Source: Cymbidium sinense (taxonomy: Eukaryota; Streptophyta; Magnoliopsida; Asparagales; Orchidaceae). From it: a stretch of DNA of 64,000 nucleotides. Positions 24,661-36,300 of this stretch are shown piece by piece. The stretch covers positions 8,659,179-8,723,178 of the forward strand of contig CM038228.1 in NCBI GenBank assembly GCA_021442155.1, given 5' to 3'. Made by a program: the position numbers and the translations under genes. Within the stretch, counting starts at the first letter, position 1. Each line of letters starts with the position of its first letter. The notes beneath the pieces are model-generated. The model made no database searches. It saw only the letters and a program-made list of their open reading frames with translations, and was not told the origin of the DNA.

Positions 24661-24689
24661 AGTTATGAAGAGATGCGGATTATCTCAGT

Positions 24690-25330
24690 AGTAGTCCATA
24701 AGCTAGCAATAGATCCTAATGCTACCCTTATTAAGAAAGCTCCTAGACTCATGCGACAAAAAATCAAACAACGTCATTTTTGAGGTCAAGAAACTAATCG
24801 ATCGGCTTCATCAAGGAAGAAAAAATGCCTACCCGGTTATTAGTGTCATCCTAGTTAAAAGAAGAATGGCCAAATTCGCATATGCAATTTCAGGGACTTA
24901 AATAAGGCATGTCCTAAGGATGAGTTTTCTCTTCCTATACCAAAATTAATGGTGGACATTGCCTCATCTCATGCAATATTTTCTTTCATGGATGGGTCAT
25001 CTAGCTACAACCAAATCAAGATGTCTCCGAAAGATGAAAGAAATACCACTTTTCAAACCCCAATCATAATCTTTTGTTATAAGGTCATGCCATTCGGCCT
25101 TAAAAATGCTTGTGCTACATATCAATGGGCCATAACTCAGATCTTCAATGAATTCATCCATCATCAGGTTGAGTGCTATGTTGATGATCTAGTAAAAAGC
25201 GAGAAAAGGAAGACCACATCTTTGACTTGAGGGTAATTTTTGAACGGTTAAGATAATATAACCTCAAAATGAATCCCCTGAAGTGTGCATTCAGAGTAGC
25301 TTCAGGGAAATTCCTTGGGTTTGTTGTTTG
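24690..25330 (+). pseudogene. pol: Reverse transcriptase, element 1
   Basis: Copies the element RNA into DNA. Visible blocks are EVKKLID (about 24785), NFRDLNKACPKDEFSLPIP (24888-24944), FSFMDGSSSYNQIKM (24979-25023), KVMPFGLKNACATYQ (25081-25125) and the catalytic YVDD (25177-25188). The N-terminal fingers are frameshifted; from 24949 to 25230 the frame is open. The usual FMDGYSGYNQI appears with Ser in place of Tyr/Gly. Ty3/gypsy RT beyond doubt. Confidence 0.9.
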
Positions 25331-25479
25331 ACACTGGGGAATATAGGTAGATCCTGAAAGGATCAAAGCTATCTTAGAAATGTCACCTCCTAAAAGTCTA
25401 ACATAACTCAGATCCTTCCAAGGATGACTGGCGTATCTAAGATGCTTTATCTCCAACCTATCGGGGAGATGCAAGCCAT

Positions 25480-25860
25480 TTTTTGCACTTGTCAAAAAGG
25501 ATGCCAAGTTCAACTGGGATGATAAGTGCCAGTATGCCTTTGAAGATATCAAGCAGTATTTGGTGAAGCCGCTAGTTTTAGCAGCCCCTATCCCAGGCAG
25601 GCCACTCATCCTCTACACTACTATATTGGATGTCTCTCTCAGTACTCTTTTGGCCCAAGACAATGACGAAGGAAAGGAAATCACTCTCTACTATCTCAGC
25701 CTTCATTTGATTCCTGTTAAAGCAAACTATCCACCTATTAAGAAACATTGCCTAGCTTTGATCGTTGCTTCCCAAAAGCTACGGTACTACATGCTTTCTC
25801 ATAAGGTGAACTTGATCTCCAGAACAAATCCACTACAGATCTCATGACACGGCCAATGCA
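25480..25860 (+). pseudogene. RT-linked RNase H, element 1
   Basis: Removes the RNA strand during reverse transcription. It follows the RT connection (FGLKLN-type region frameshifted around 25230-25480). Open frame 25560-25847 reads PLILYTTILDVSLSTLLAQ, EGKEITLYYLS, ANYPPIKKHCLALI and LRYYMLSHKVNLISR, the normal order of the gypsy RNase H. A stop ends it at 25845, just before the RIDPL-type continuation. Confidence 0.85.
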
Positions 25861-26039
25861 ATCTGGATGTTTGGCACGTTGGTCCATGATACTCTTGTAG
25901 TTTGACATCACATTCGTACCCCTCCATACAGTAAAAGGACATGCACTAGCAGATTTCTTAACAGCACACCGCTTGCTGATTCTCGCTTAGTGACAATCTC
26001 CCTGATGAACAAATCATGAACTTAGGGGAGGTCAGCAAC

Positions 26040-26460
26040 CACCGATGGGAGATGTATTTTGATGGTGCAGCTTCTTTTCACAAAGGAGAAGCACCATGAT
26101 CTATTCTCCCAGGAAAGACAGGAGTAGGAATAGTTCTTCTAACTCCAGACCGCAATGTGATGAGATTCTCATATTATCTTTCCAACCCCTGCACCAATAA
26201 TGAAGTTGAGTATGAGGCTTTGATTGTCGGTCTGGAGTTAGCCATCACCATCAGGCTTTGGGGATTCCCAGTTGGTCATCATTCAGATTATTGGATCCTA
26301 CAAGGTTCTCAAACCCAAGCTTCGTCATTACCATGAGTATACCATGAAGCTGTTGGCCCAGATCCCTGAAGTCACCATCTACAAGGTTCCCCATGGAGAG
26401 AACGTAGTAGCAGATGCCTTGGCTAAACTTGCCAAAGAATTGGCATGTCCGGAAGATGAG
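26040..26460 (+). pseudogene. Additional archaeal-type RNase H, element 1 (Tat hallmark)
   Basis: A second RNase H after the RT-linked one is diagnostic of the Tat/Ogre lineage. Seen are MYFDGAAS (Asp codon 26061-26063), GVGIVLLTPD, NNEVEYEALIVGLELAI (26197-26247), GDSQLV with its Asp at 26263-26265, and HGENVVADALAKLAKEL (26394-26441). All four acidic/His-type landmarks are still readable, in two frames split by a small deletion near 26250. It may take over RNase H function in these elements. Confidence 0.85.
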
Positions 26461-26539
26461 TCCATTTTAATATGGGTACAAAATAGACAAGTCTTATCCT
26501 TTATTGATTGTGAACTCATCGAGAGACTTTCTCGTGAAG

Positions 26540-27820
26540 GAGAGGTTACCGTTTCCAAAAAGGATGAGGATCTGGATTGGAGGCAACCATTCATAGACTA
26601 TTTGAACACTAGAAAACTACCTCAACAAAAGTCACAAGCCCATCAGGTGAAACAGAGAGCTCTCTCCTATGCTTTCATTGATGGAACCCTGTATTGCCGG
26701 TCCTTTAACCAAATGTGGTTACATTATTTAGACAAATATGAAGCTCATGACATTGTAATCAAGGAATATTCAGGTCTATGCGGAGCACATCAATCCGATC
26801 CGAAGATGAAGATGAAGATCAAGCAACTTGGATACTACTGGCCTTCGATGATTACAGACTGCATGGATGTGGTTAGGAGATGCCATCAGTGTCAGGTGCA
26901 CGGTATGTCCTCCACCAACCACCCAACATTCTACACCCTACATTAGCCTCATTGCCATTCGAGTGTTGGGGTACCGACATTGTGGATCTATTGATCCTCC
27001 TTCTTTCAAGGGGCATCAGTTCATCTTAGCTGCCACCAACTACTTTTTCAAGTGGAAATCCCACTCAGAGATGTCACAGCTCAGCATGTGCTTCAATTTT
27101 TTAGGAACCATATTGTATCTAGGTTCAGGGTGCCTCGACAAATTATATTTGATAATGGTACTACATTCAAAAGCACCAAGATCAATAGCTTTTCCAGAAG
27201 ACATGGTATCGATTGGAGATACTCCACCATTTACTATCATAGAGCAAATGGTTTAATAGAAGCATTCAACAAAACTCTCATCCAGATACTGAAGAAGACT
27301 CTTGATGACAACAAGAGACAGTGGCATGAGTAGTTGGTTGAAGCCTTGTGGGCCTACCGCACCACATACCGAACTCCAACTTAGTCTACCCTATTTTCCT
27401 TAGTGTATGGGTCTGAAGCCATTCTACCTTTAGAAGTTTAACTCCCTTCACTAAGGATAGCATTGGGTAGCAAGATCACTACAGAGTAGAATGCAAAGTT
27501 GCGGTTAGAAGAGCTCAAAGGTTTGGAGGAGAGTCGCCTACGGGTGTGCCAGAACCTTGAGTTGTACAAGGCCAAAATGATTCAAGCTCACAATAATCTG
27601 GTCCACCCTAGGTCTTTCTGAGTAGGAGAACTTGTGTTAGTCCTAAGGAGACCAATTGTTGCCCGTCAAAATATGGGAGGCAAGTTTGAACCCACTTGGG
27701 AAGGCCCCTATATCATAGAGAAGGCCTACCAAGGAGGATCTTATTAGCTTATTGATTGTAAAGGGGAACACCCGATGCTTCCAATTAATGGGCTCTATCT
27801 AAAGAAATATTACCCATGAA
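26540..27820 (+). pseudogene. Integrase, element 1
   Basis: Inserts element DNA into the genome. The zinc-binding N-terminus is intact in frame (H...H then CHQC, 26720-26910). The core continues in other frames: WGTDIVGSIDPPSFKGHQF with Asp at 26976-26978, IFDNGTTF with Asp at 27151-27153, and ANGLIEAFNK with Glu at 27259-27261, giving D,D(35)E spacing. The C-terminal part has ALWAYRTTYRTPT, YGSEAILPLEV and KFEPTWEGPYIIEKAY. No chromodomain is seen. TAG stops at 27331, 27382 and 27487 and a TGA at 27619 break it. Confidence 0.9.
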
Positions 27821-27940
27821 ATAAATCATGTTTGAAAATAAGTATTAATAAAAATAACAAAATTTGATTCCACTCATCAAATCTTCTCTTCTTCGAAGCA
27901 TTATTTGCTTATCTTGGGAATCCACCATGACGTGTTTAGG

Positions 27941-28190
27941 TTAGGTGTAAGAGACCCCTAGTGACATTCTATCTCTCTTTCACAACATGAACACAATCTC
28001 TGCTATTAAAATAGGTGTAAGAGAACCCGAGAGGCATTCTATTTCGATTAGTACAACTGAGTTAGGTGTAAGAGTCCCCCAACGGCTTCCTTTTCTTAGT
28101 GGGAATTCCTGGTTGCCATCTATGGAAACATTTCATTAAACTCCCCAATGTGTTTAAGATAGGTGTGAGAGAACCCAAGAGGCATCCTAT
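27941..28190 (+). repeat. Four short tandem copies of an AGGTGTAAGAGAACCC unit
   Basis: Copies start near 27941, 28011, 28061 and 28159. Each reads 'rggtgtaagagacccc' or close, followed by a 'gaggcattctat'-like phrase. Spacing is 50-100 bp. Related phrases ('agtccccagtggcattcac') recur further on, so the short unit may have seeded the longer one. Confidence 0.65.
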
Positions 28191-28239
28191 TCTTTTTAAC
28201 ACATGCAAAAAAATAAACACAAATCTTTTATCTTAGGCT

Positions 28240-29830
28240 ATTTTGATGTGGGGAGCAAGCCCCGTGTGGCACTCACTCATTAGCTGCTCTAGGTTGGGTC
28301 TACTACCGCTAGTATGTTACCCCAGTGGTCATTTGTTGGAGGATGTGAGTCCTCACACTTTCTTCTTGACTTGACTACTGTAAACCAATGAGCTCCTTGT
28401 TAGTTTGGTAGGCTTCACTGCCCAGCCAGTAAGCTACCTCATTTGACTTCATTTAAGAAGATGTGAGTCTTAGTGCTTTATTCTTGAACTAGCCATCATG
28501 CATTAACTAGGTTGACTATATTTGAGGTTTAGGATAAGTCCCCCAGAGGCTCCTTTCCTCTTGACTACTTTTGAATTGATATAAGTCCCCAGTGGCATTC
28601 ACTCAGTAGTCGCCCTAGGTCGGATGGCACTTGTCGAGATAGACTATCCCGAATCGTTCAGCTATAGGAGAGGATGTGAGTCTCCAAGCTTTCTTCCTAT
28701 GATTGTTGTAAATGGCACCTTAGGTTGGTTGATGTTTATGATGACTCACCCTGAGTACACCACTCTTGGTATGAATTCCGTGCTTTCTCCTCGAGTTGGA
28801 CACTGAATACCTATGTGATATATGACTAACCATGTCATCTTCTCCAAGGTGTTAGATTAAGCCTCTAGTGGCCCCATCCCCTGTGGGCATTCTATTTGGA
28901 TCACGTCCTATGCGACCCCATTTAGACACTACCCGAGTTACTCTTGGATTGGACAGTTCCCCTTTCCTAGTAACCACCCCTATGATTAGAGAATTTGTTC
29001 AGCGGATGCACATATTCTCCCTTGGTTCAGTAAATATGAGATAGGTCTAGGCTGATATAAGATCTTCTCAGTTTTATCCCTCACAAACCAATAGGGTCCA
29101 CGTTAAAACAAACTATTCGCTTGCGGATTAGGAATTCAAGCCCCCAAAGGGCCCCTTTTCCAGGACATCCTATTTTAAGGTGGTGAGAACTCCTATAGGA
29201 ATTGCGACTACGTATTGAGATAAGTCCCCTGGACTCACTCTGTAGCCCCAGGTCAGGTTTAATCTATTTTGCCACAAGCAGGTTACCTCGATAGTCATTT
29301 CGCTTTGAAAGATATAAAACTATGATGCATTCTTTCTAGCATGACTATCGTAAACTGACGAGCAGCCCTAGGTCAGATTTGATTTGTTGCCCAAAGCAGC
29401 CGATCATCCCAGTGGTCTTTTATAATGGAAGATGTGAGTCCTCAAGCTTTCTTCTCTTAAATTGATCATTGTAAACTGAAAGGCACTCCTTTGAAATCAA
29501 AACAAATCTAAAAAATGAAATTAATCTTTGACTATCTTTGAGCAGATCTAAGTCCCCAGTAGCATTCACTCAATAGTCAACCCTAGGTTGGGTTCAATCT
29601 ATTGCCTTGCAAATAGATTGCACCAGCAACTGGTCCTTACTTTGGAGGATGTAAGTCTAGTAAAGCTGTTGCATACCGAAAGGCATCCCTTTGGTTGGCT
29701 AGTCCTACTTTATGTTTGGTAGACTACCCCTTTGGATTGGTAAATCTGAGTTAGGTCTAGGCCTCCATGGCTCCTACTCAGTACGATCCAACGCAAACCA
29801 ATAGGATCCATCTAAAATCTGAAACAAATC
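28240..29830 (+). repeat. Diverged tandem repeats of ~200-300 bp in the 3' UTR
   Basis: Repeated phrases are 'aagtccccagtrgcattcactc', split by indels, 'ccctaggt', 'ggaggatgtgagtc', 'agctttcttc' and 'ttgtaaac', with copies near 28240-28430, 28440-28560, 28570-28740, 29200-29480 and 29520-29800. They are the same family as 310-1470. Confidence 0.65.
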
Positions 29831-30393
29831 CAAACAAAACACAACAATCAATCAATCTAAATCAAAATCTTTTGCTTCTCCTCAGTGAGATGCAAGTCTT
29901 TCAAGTCCCTCAACGGATCTAGAATTCTAATCCCTTAGCGAATTTCACAACCCCTCCCTTGTGGATGACTTGAATTTGCCTCCCTAGTGGAGAGTTCACT
30001 TCTCCATCCCGGTGGAGTCTAAATAAACACAATTAAACAAACAAAAAATTGAAACAAATTCAACCCTCTTCCCCAGCGAAACTTAATTAAACAAATCAAA
30101 TTTCTCCCCAGTGAGACTCAAATCAAACATCTCATCCCCTTGTGGATGACTTGAAATTGCTTCCCTAGTGGAAGGTTCACCTACTCTATCCCTTAGAGGA
30201 TTTCTCTCTCTCTCTCTATGTCTTGGACATAAGTAGAGCCACATTGCACTAAGCTAGATTCCTTCTACACCTTGGGTTAGGGGTAGATTATTTCTATTAG
30301 TGCTTGTGATCTTTCGGTGTTGTTGATCATTTCGGTCAACACCAATATGTGTGGTGTTCCTTGTCAGTCATACCACACCTATTGGGAGCCCTT

Positions 30394-33300
30394 TGTTGAC
30401 CTCATTTTTAGAATGAGCTCTCAACCCCTCCATCTTAGACATAGGACTCCTCTTAGACTTTAAGATCCTTAGTCTTAAGACACATCTAGTGATTAGGTGG
30501 ACACTCAACCTAGCTAGAGATTTAGAAGAGTTATATAAGAATAGGTCATGCCTTAGGGGTGTTAGAAAATTTTCCTACCCTTAGCTTGAACCATTCCTCA
30601 CCTTCCTTCCTTCAAGTCAAAACTCCAAATGAATCTTATTTGATTTTCTCCAAACTCAAATCAATATCACATGATTGAAATTCCAAGTTTGAAATATTTG
30701 CTAAGTCCTTACCCTCTTAAGGACTTAGCCTAAATCATCTTCAAATCAATTCAAACTCATAAAATTTCTCACAACTCATTTATACTCTCATTTATATTCA
30801 CATAAATAAGATATAAATTTAAATCAATCAAATTGAATTCCAAATTGAAATTCCAAATTCCAAATCTTAAGTCCTTTGATCTGTCATGGACTTAGCCTAA
30901 ATCAAATCTAAATCAATTCCAATTCATGAAATTTTCACATAACTGATTCATATTCTCATTTATATTCACATATATAAATGAGATATAAATTCAAATCAAT
31001 CAAATCAATATCCAAATTGAAATTCCAAATTCCAAATATTTTCTAAGTCCTTTAATTCCCTCTTAAGGACTTAGCTCAAATCAACTTCAAATCACTTAAA
31101 ATATTTGAAATTTTCACATAACCCATTTATATTCTCATTTATATTCACATATATAAATGAAATATAAATTCAAACAACCAAAATCAACTCCAAAAATCAA
31201 ACTCAAATTCAATAAAAATCCAACCTAAGTCTTTCAAGTCAAAATTTTGAACTTAGCCAAATCAACTTCAAATCAAGCCAAACTCTTGATTTTCTTTCAT
31301 GATTCAATCAATCCTACAATCATGAACCCAAATATAAATACAAACTTCAATCACCAAATCAAAACCCAATTCAAAAATCAAACCCAAGTCCATTTCATGT
31401 TCACCCTTGAATATGAAATTGTCAAATGAACCAAAACACATTTGACTTCAAACCACTTGTAAATGGATTTATATTTCAATCACGAGTCCATAAACAAGTT
31501 CAATCAAACTCCAATCAAGCTTTGACCAAGCCATTTGATCTACTCATCTCACTTGACCCAAAGTGACCTAATGTATCCTTTATGAGCCAAATTCTAAGCC
31601 TAACCAAATTGGATTGAACTAAGCCCATCTATGCCTCTCATCATGATCAACAATCATCATGGGATGATCAATCAATCAAATTGGGTCAAATCAAGTCAAA
31701 CCTAAGGGTTGACCAAGTCAACACTTAGCCAAAATGAAACCCAACATAGCCAAAATCCACCATAGGCTAAATTGATTGAAACCATTAATCTAAGTTCATT
31801 CATGACCAATGTTTGAACTTGACCAAGTCAACATTTGAACCTAACCTAGCTTCCCACTTGACCCAAGTTGACCCAACTTGACCTAAAAAGTCAAAATATG
31901 TCAAAACTTGATCTAAGCCAATTTGATTGAAACCAATGGGTCAAGTTCATTCCAAATCACTTATTGAACTTGACCAAAGCCTCAATTAGCCAACAAGACC
32001 TAACCTAGCCCAATTGACCTTGAACCCAACTTGACCTAAAGGGTCATTTTGAGCAAACTTAACCAAAATTGACTGGAAACAAAGATACCAATCCACTTCA
32101 TATGACAAACCAAACCTAAACCTACCCATGACCTAGCTCAAATAGGTCAAATTGGTTAACTTGACCCATTTGACCTAAATGAAGTCATATGAACCAAATT
32201 CAAACCTAAACCAAATTAAATCAAACCAAAGCCACTAAAACATTTTAAATGGTCATATGAACTTGTCTCAACCCTTGGTTTTACCCAATTTGACCAATTG
32301 GTCAACTAAGTTGACCCATTTTGACCTTATCAACAAGAGCCAAACCATACCAAATGGACTCCAAATCCAATGAAACTTGGCCAAACCTATTTTCTCAACA
32401 TACCCAACATATCCAAATTCAAAATCAGCCAAATGAACATTCTACCCCTATGCCATAGAATAAATTTTGGTCAATTCCTCTTCATACCTACTTGATACTC
32501 TCCTAATAGGTCAAGTAAACCTTATGGAGGGTGGTGCACCCAACCCAATGGGTTTGGGTAAGCCCAACTTGACCCAAGGCCAAAACCAAGCACATGGCTC
32601 AAATTGGCCACATGGAATCATGCTTCCACTCAATTTGAGCACATAGGGAGTTACCATTCCACTCTTCTAGCCAAACTGACCCTGTGGAAGCCTCTCATAG
32701 ATCAAACAACCCACTGCCTAAAGTCAATTTGATCAAAATAGCAAGTGAAGCTTTGACCATCGATTGCCTAAGGGGGAGATATACTCCCCCTAATTCAACT
32801 CAATTCACACACACACTCTATCGATTGAAGCATAAGAAGTAAAAGGAGTGATTCTAGAGTGATCCTAAGCTCTCTAGAGTGAGATTGAATTTGCCATTCT
32901 CCTTAAGCAAAAATAGGGGAGCTCCAAGGATTTTCCAACTTCCACTACACTCAAATTCAACCAAATTCCCTTTGCACACTCCCTCAGGGGATCAAGTAGA
33001 GCTTGCCCAACCTCTTTCCCAAGTTCCAAAGGCAAGGGGAGATTCACTTCAATCAAAACCGAGCTCACTAGGAGGAGGTGTTGGTCCACAGAGCTATCCA
33101 CTCAACCTCAAGAGCTAGAACTTTCACCAAAGCTTCATCTCAACCAGACGAAGCTCCTAGGGAATCGAGCAGTGATCACCTCCATTGAGGTTAGACATTT
33201 TTTGATCACTAAACTCCATGTGTGTTGGTCCTTGTGAAAGAAATGTTAATGGCATGAAGTTTCAACTGTTAGATGTGCTCGCCATTAGGGTTAGATGGTG

Positions 33301-36300
33301 TGTGCAAAATTTCATCCCAATCAGCTCAATCAAGCTCGGATCAAGGCCTAGAACTTGGACGGTCTCCATGGATCACATGCGTTGGCAGGGATAGATCTCT
33401 AGTCCTTCTGCGCATTTTGGATGGACGACCGAGATTAAACATACGCTTTAGATCTGATTTTATCCTTTAAAAAAAAGTTGATCCTGATCAAACTACAGAG
33501 GCTTGCATAGGCCACACGCTAATGTGATGTTTAAGTGGCCACTCGGAGGATGACGAGTGTAAAGCGCATCCGAGTCAGCTGCATGCGTGGTGCCATTGGA
33601 TTAAGAAATTAATTAAGGCTTATTTAATTCTAATTAATCATATAAACTTCTAAAATTCATATCTCCACTTAGAAAAATTAAAAAAATATGAGATAAATTG
33701 CCACTGAAAGATAATTCAACCTTGAATATTCTAAAATTGATTTCAATGGATTTTGAAATGTATCTTTCTATGATTTCAAGTTTCTTTAGGAATATTATTT
33801 CATTAATTATCCTTTAATTAAGCCATTAATTAATTTCAAATTTCTTGAGTATATTTTGGGGGATGACTTCTGCCTCCCCTAATTTTCTAGGGATTTATTG
33901 GTAGCTTTATTGGAGAAATTACTAATTCATTCCCTAATCACTCCCTTAATCTAATTAAGCCTAATTAAGGGTTTAATTAGTGAATTAATCCTTTGTTTAA
34001 GTTGATTAAGTCTGTTATAGTGAATAGAAGGTTTAGGAAATAATTTTGGGGAATTTCCCCTAAGCTATTCCTTAAACCCCCTTTCCCTTCCTCAATCCTC
34101 ACTTAATTAAGGATAATTCATTAATTACTCCCTTAATTAATTTCATAAATTTCTAAACATTCCGAACTCAACTAATTTGTTTTGGGTAGGTGCTTGGTGT
34201 TCAATAACCTAAGTAGCTTAAGGAAATCCAAATCCAATTGACATGTGTGAGAGGGATTAGGAAAGTACTTAAATTAACCCCTTAGTTTAATTAATCCTTA
34301 ATCATGAGCCAAATTGCATTAGACCATTTCTTTCCTAGGTGCATTGTTGATTTAAATTCCTTCTGTGATTTTATGTCATCTCATTGGCTCATAATTATTT
34401 GATTAACTATGCTAAGGTGGTGTAAGTAAGGGATAATTAATACACTTAATCACGCCTTAACCTAACTAAAGCATAAAATTGATTTAATCATCTAAAAATT
34501 GAACAAAGATAATGAACACATGTGGGAATGGGTTAGGAACAGCAACTTACCTCACATTTCTCAAATTGAAATCAAACATAAACATAAAACAAAAAAATGA
34601 AACAAAAATCACATGAAGACAAACTTTGATTTATTTTAAGCATGCCTATCTCATAAGATTGTCTTTATGAATTAATTAGGGTGAATGTATTTACATGCTT
34701 TCATCACTTTATTTTTTCCCAACATGCTAAATATGTGTGTCATATGATTTCATACATTCATGCTTTTCAAAAATCAAATTTAAAAATAAAAATATTTTCT
34801 TTATGTCAAATTGCATGTTTTGGCTAAAGTAGGAATATGAATGGCTATTATCACTACTAAATCCAAATTAATTTCAAAAATATATGAATCAATTATCAAA
34901 ACTAAAAGTGTGCTACTTAAATTTTACTTATAAGCTTGCATGTGATGGAAATATAAAAATGTGTCTAGTGTAGTTTTTCCTTTCCTTCATATTTAGCATA
35001 GTTTTGAATAAAAATTTGGTAAAGTGTATAACTCATTTGAAAAGAGCACACCACTTGTTTGAATCCATTCTTATTCATCTCTATGATATCAAATTAGGAA
35101 GGACATCCACACTTACATATATAAACTAAACAAATAAACCAAACAAATAAAAAAATGAACTTTGCATCTTTCCTTTTCCATTTACTTCTTTTCTACATAT
35201 GCTTGTATTTAAGGAAAGTGGTATATTAGTCTGGACAACCTGGGGTTGCAAGACTTTAAGTAGCCCCAAGTAGGTCTTGTACCTTACACCCCTGGTGCAA
35301 ACAATGGCGTCATACTCAGTTATGCCTTTCATACATTCATGTGTGTATGTGAAAAATTAGAAAAGAAATCCATTTTCTACTTAATGAAAATCATGCATCA
35401 AAAACATCCAAATTTTCTTAAATAAGTTACTTAGCATGCATCATAAAGTGTGTTAAACATTCCCATTTGTATGTATAGATATAGGAATTATTCATATGCA
35501 TGTTATACATGTTGGGAAAGAAATGAAGTGAGTTTTGTGATTTCATTTCACTTTATTTAATCTTAAAATGCCTTTCTTTTTGAATAGGTTTGTTTAGAGT
35601 TTATCTAAACTTAGGATTAATTAAAATACATAATAAAACATTCACTAAATAAAACCAAAGCTTGAATCTACTTTAGAAAATACTTAAGGTAAGGAAGGAA
35701 AGAGAAGTTCTCTTCTCTTTCTCTTTCTTTATAACTTAGTAACTAATTGTAGGATTCGCTTGAACCTAATCAAAATATAAAATAAAATCAACCCAAAACA
35801 TCTAAACAACTTAAATGAAACCCTCCTCTAAGTTGAACATCCTTCATACTTAGAAAACTCTAACTTAAAGCCATAGCTAAGCATACCACACAAACCTCTT
35901 TAGCACACACATTAGGCTAAGTCACCACTTCTAGCTTTAGGTTAGGTGCATGGTTTGATGTTTTCTTTTATTTTTTGATATATGGTTTAGTCTGGATGTT
36001 AGGGTGTATGCTCATAGAATGAATGGTAGGATGGTTTAGTCTAACCATTGTCTTCTATAGAGGATTGTGCTTAAGAGGCGCTATCATAAATAAAACTATA
36101 AATGCTTTTGCTATGCGGTGCTTATCAGCATAATCCATTAGGCCGTGGACTTGAGTACCCATGTGGGGTGCTAAGTCCAATATACATGCTTGGGATTTGT
36201 GTGGTTTGTTTTAGCTAATCTCTATTTTGGGTTAGTTAGATTTCCATTCTTTTCTTTCATTTTTTTTGCAATTAGATTTTGGAATGATTGTTATGGGGAT

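Larger units (their letters stand above)
27821..30393 (+). mobile_element. 3' untranslated region of element 1
   Basis: About 2.6 kb between the last integrase codon and LTR start 30394, without coding signs. It is made of tandem repeats (see 27941 and 28240). The part from 28882 on matches window positions 1-1984. No convincing polypurine tract lies directly before 30394; the nearest purine run is 'attgggag' a few bases upstream. Confidence 0.65.

Noticed and set aside
25154..25609. 151-residue minus-strand ORF
   Set aside because: Antisense shadow of the RT/RNase H coding region; the sense strand carries the conserved motifs.
27821..30393. Part of the LTR (making it over 9 kb)
   Set aside because: Two independent LTR insertions in the chromovirus start at T[AG]TTGACCTCA, so this region is better explained as 3' UTR. 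The absence of a clear polypurine tract keeps some doubt.
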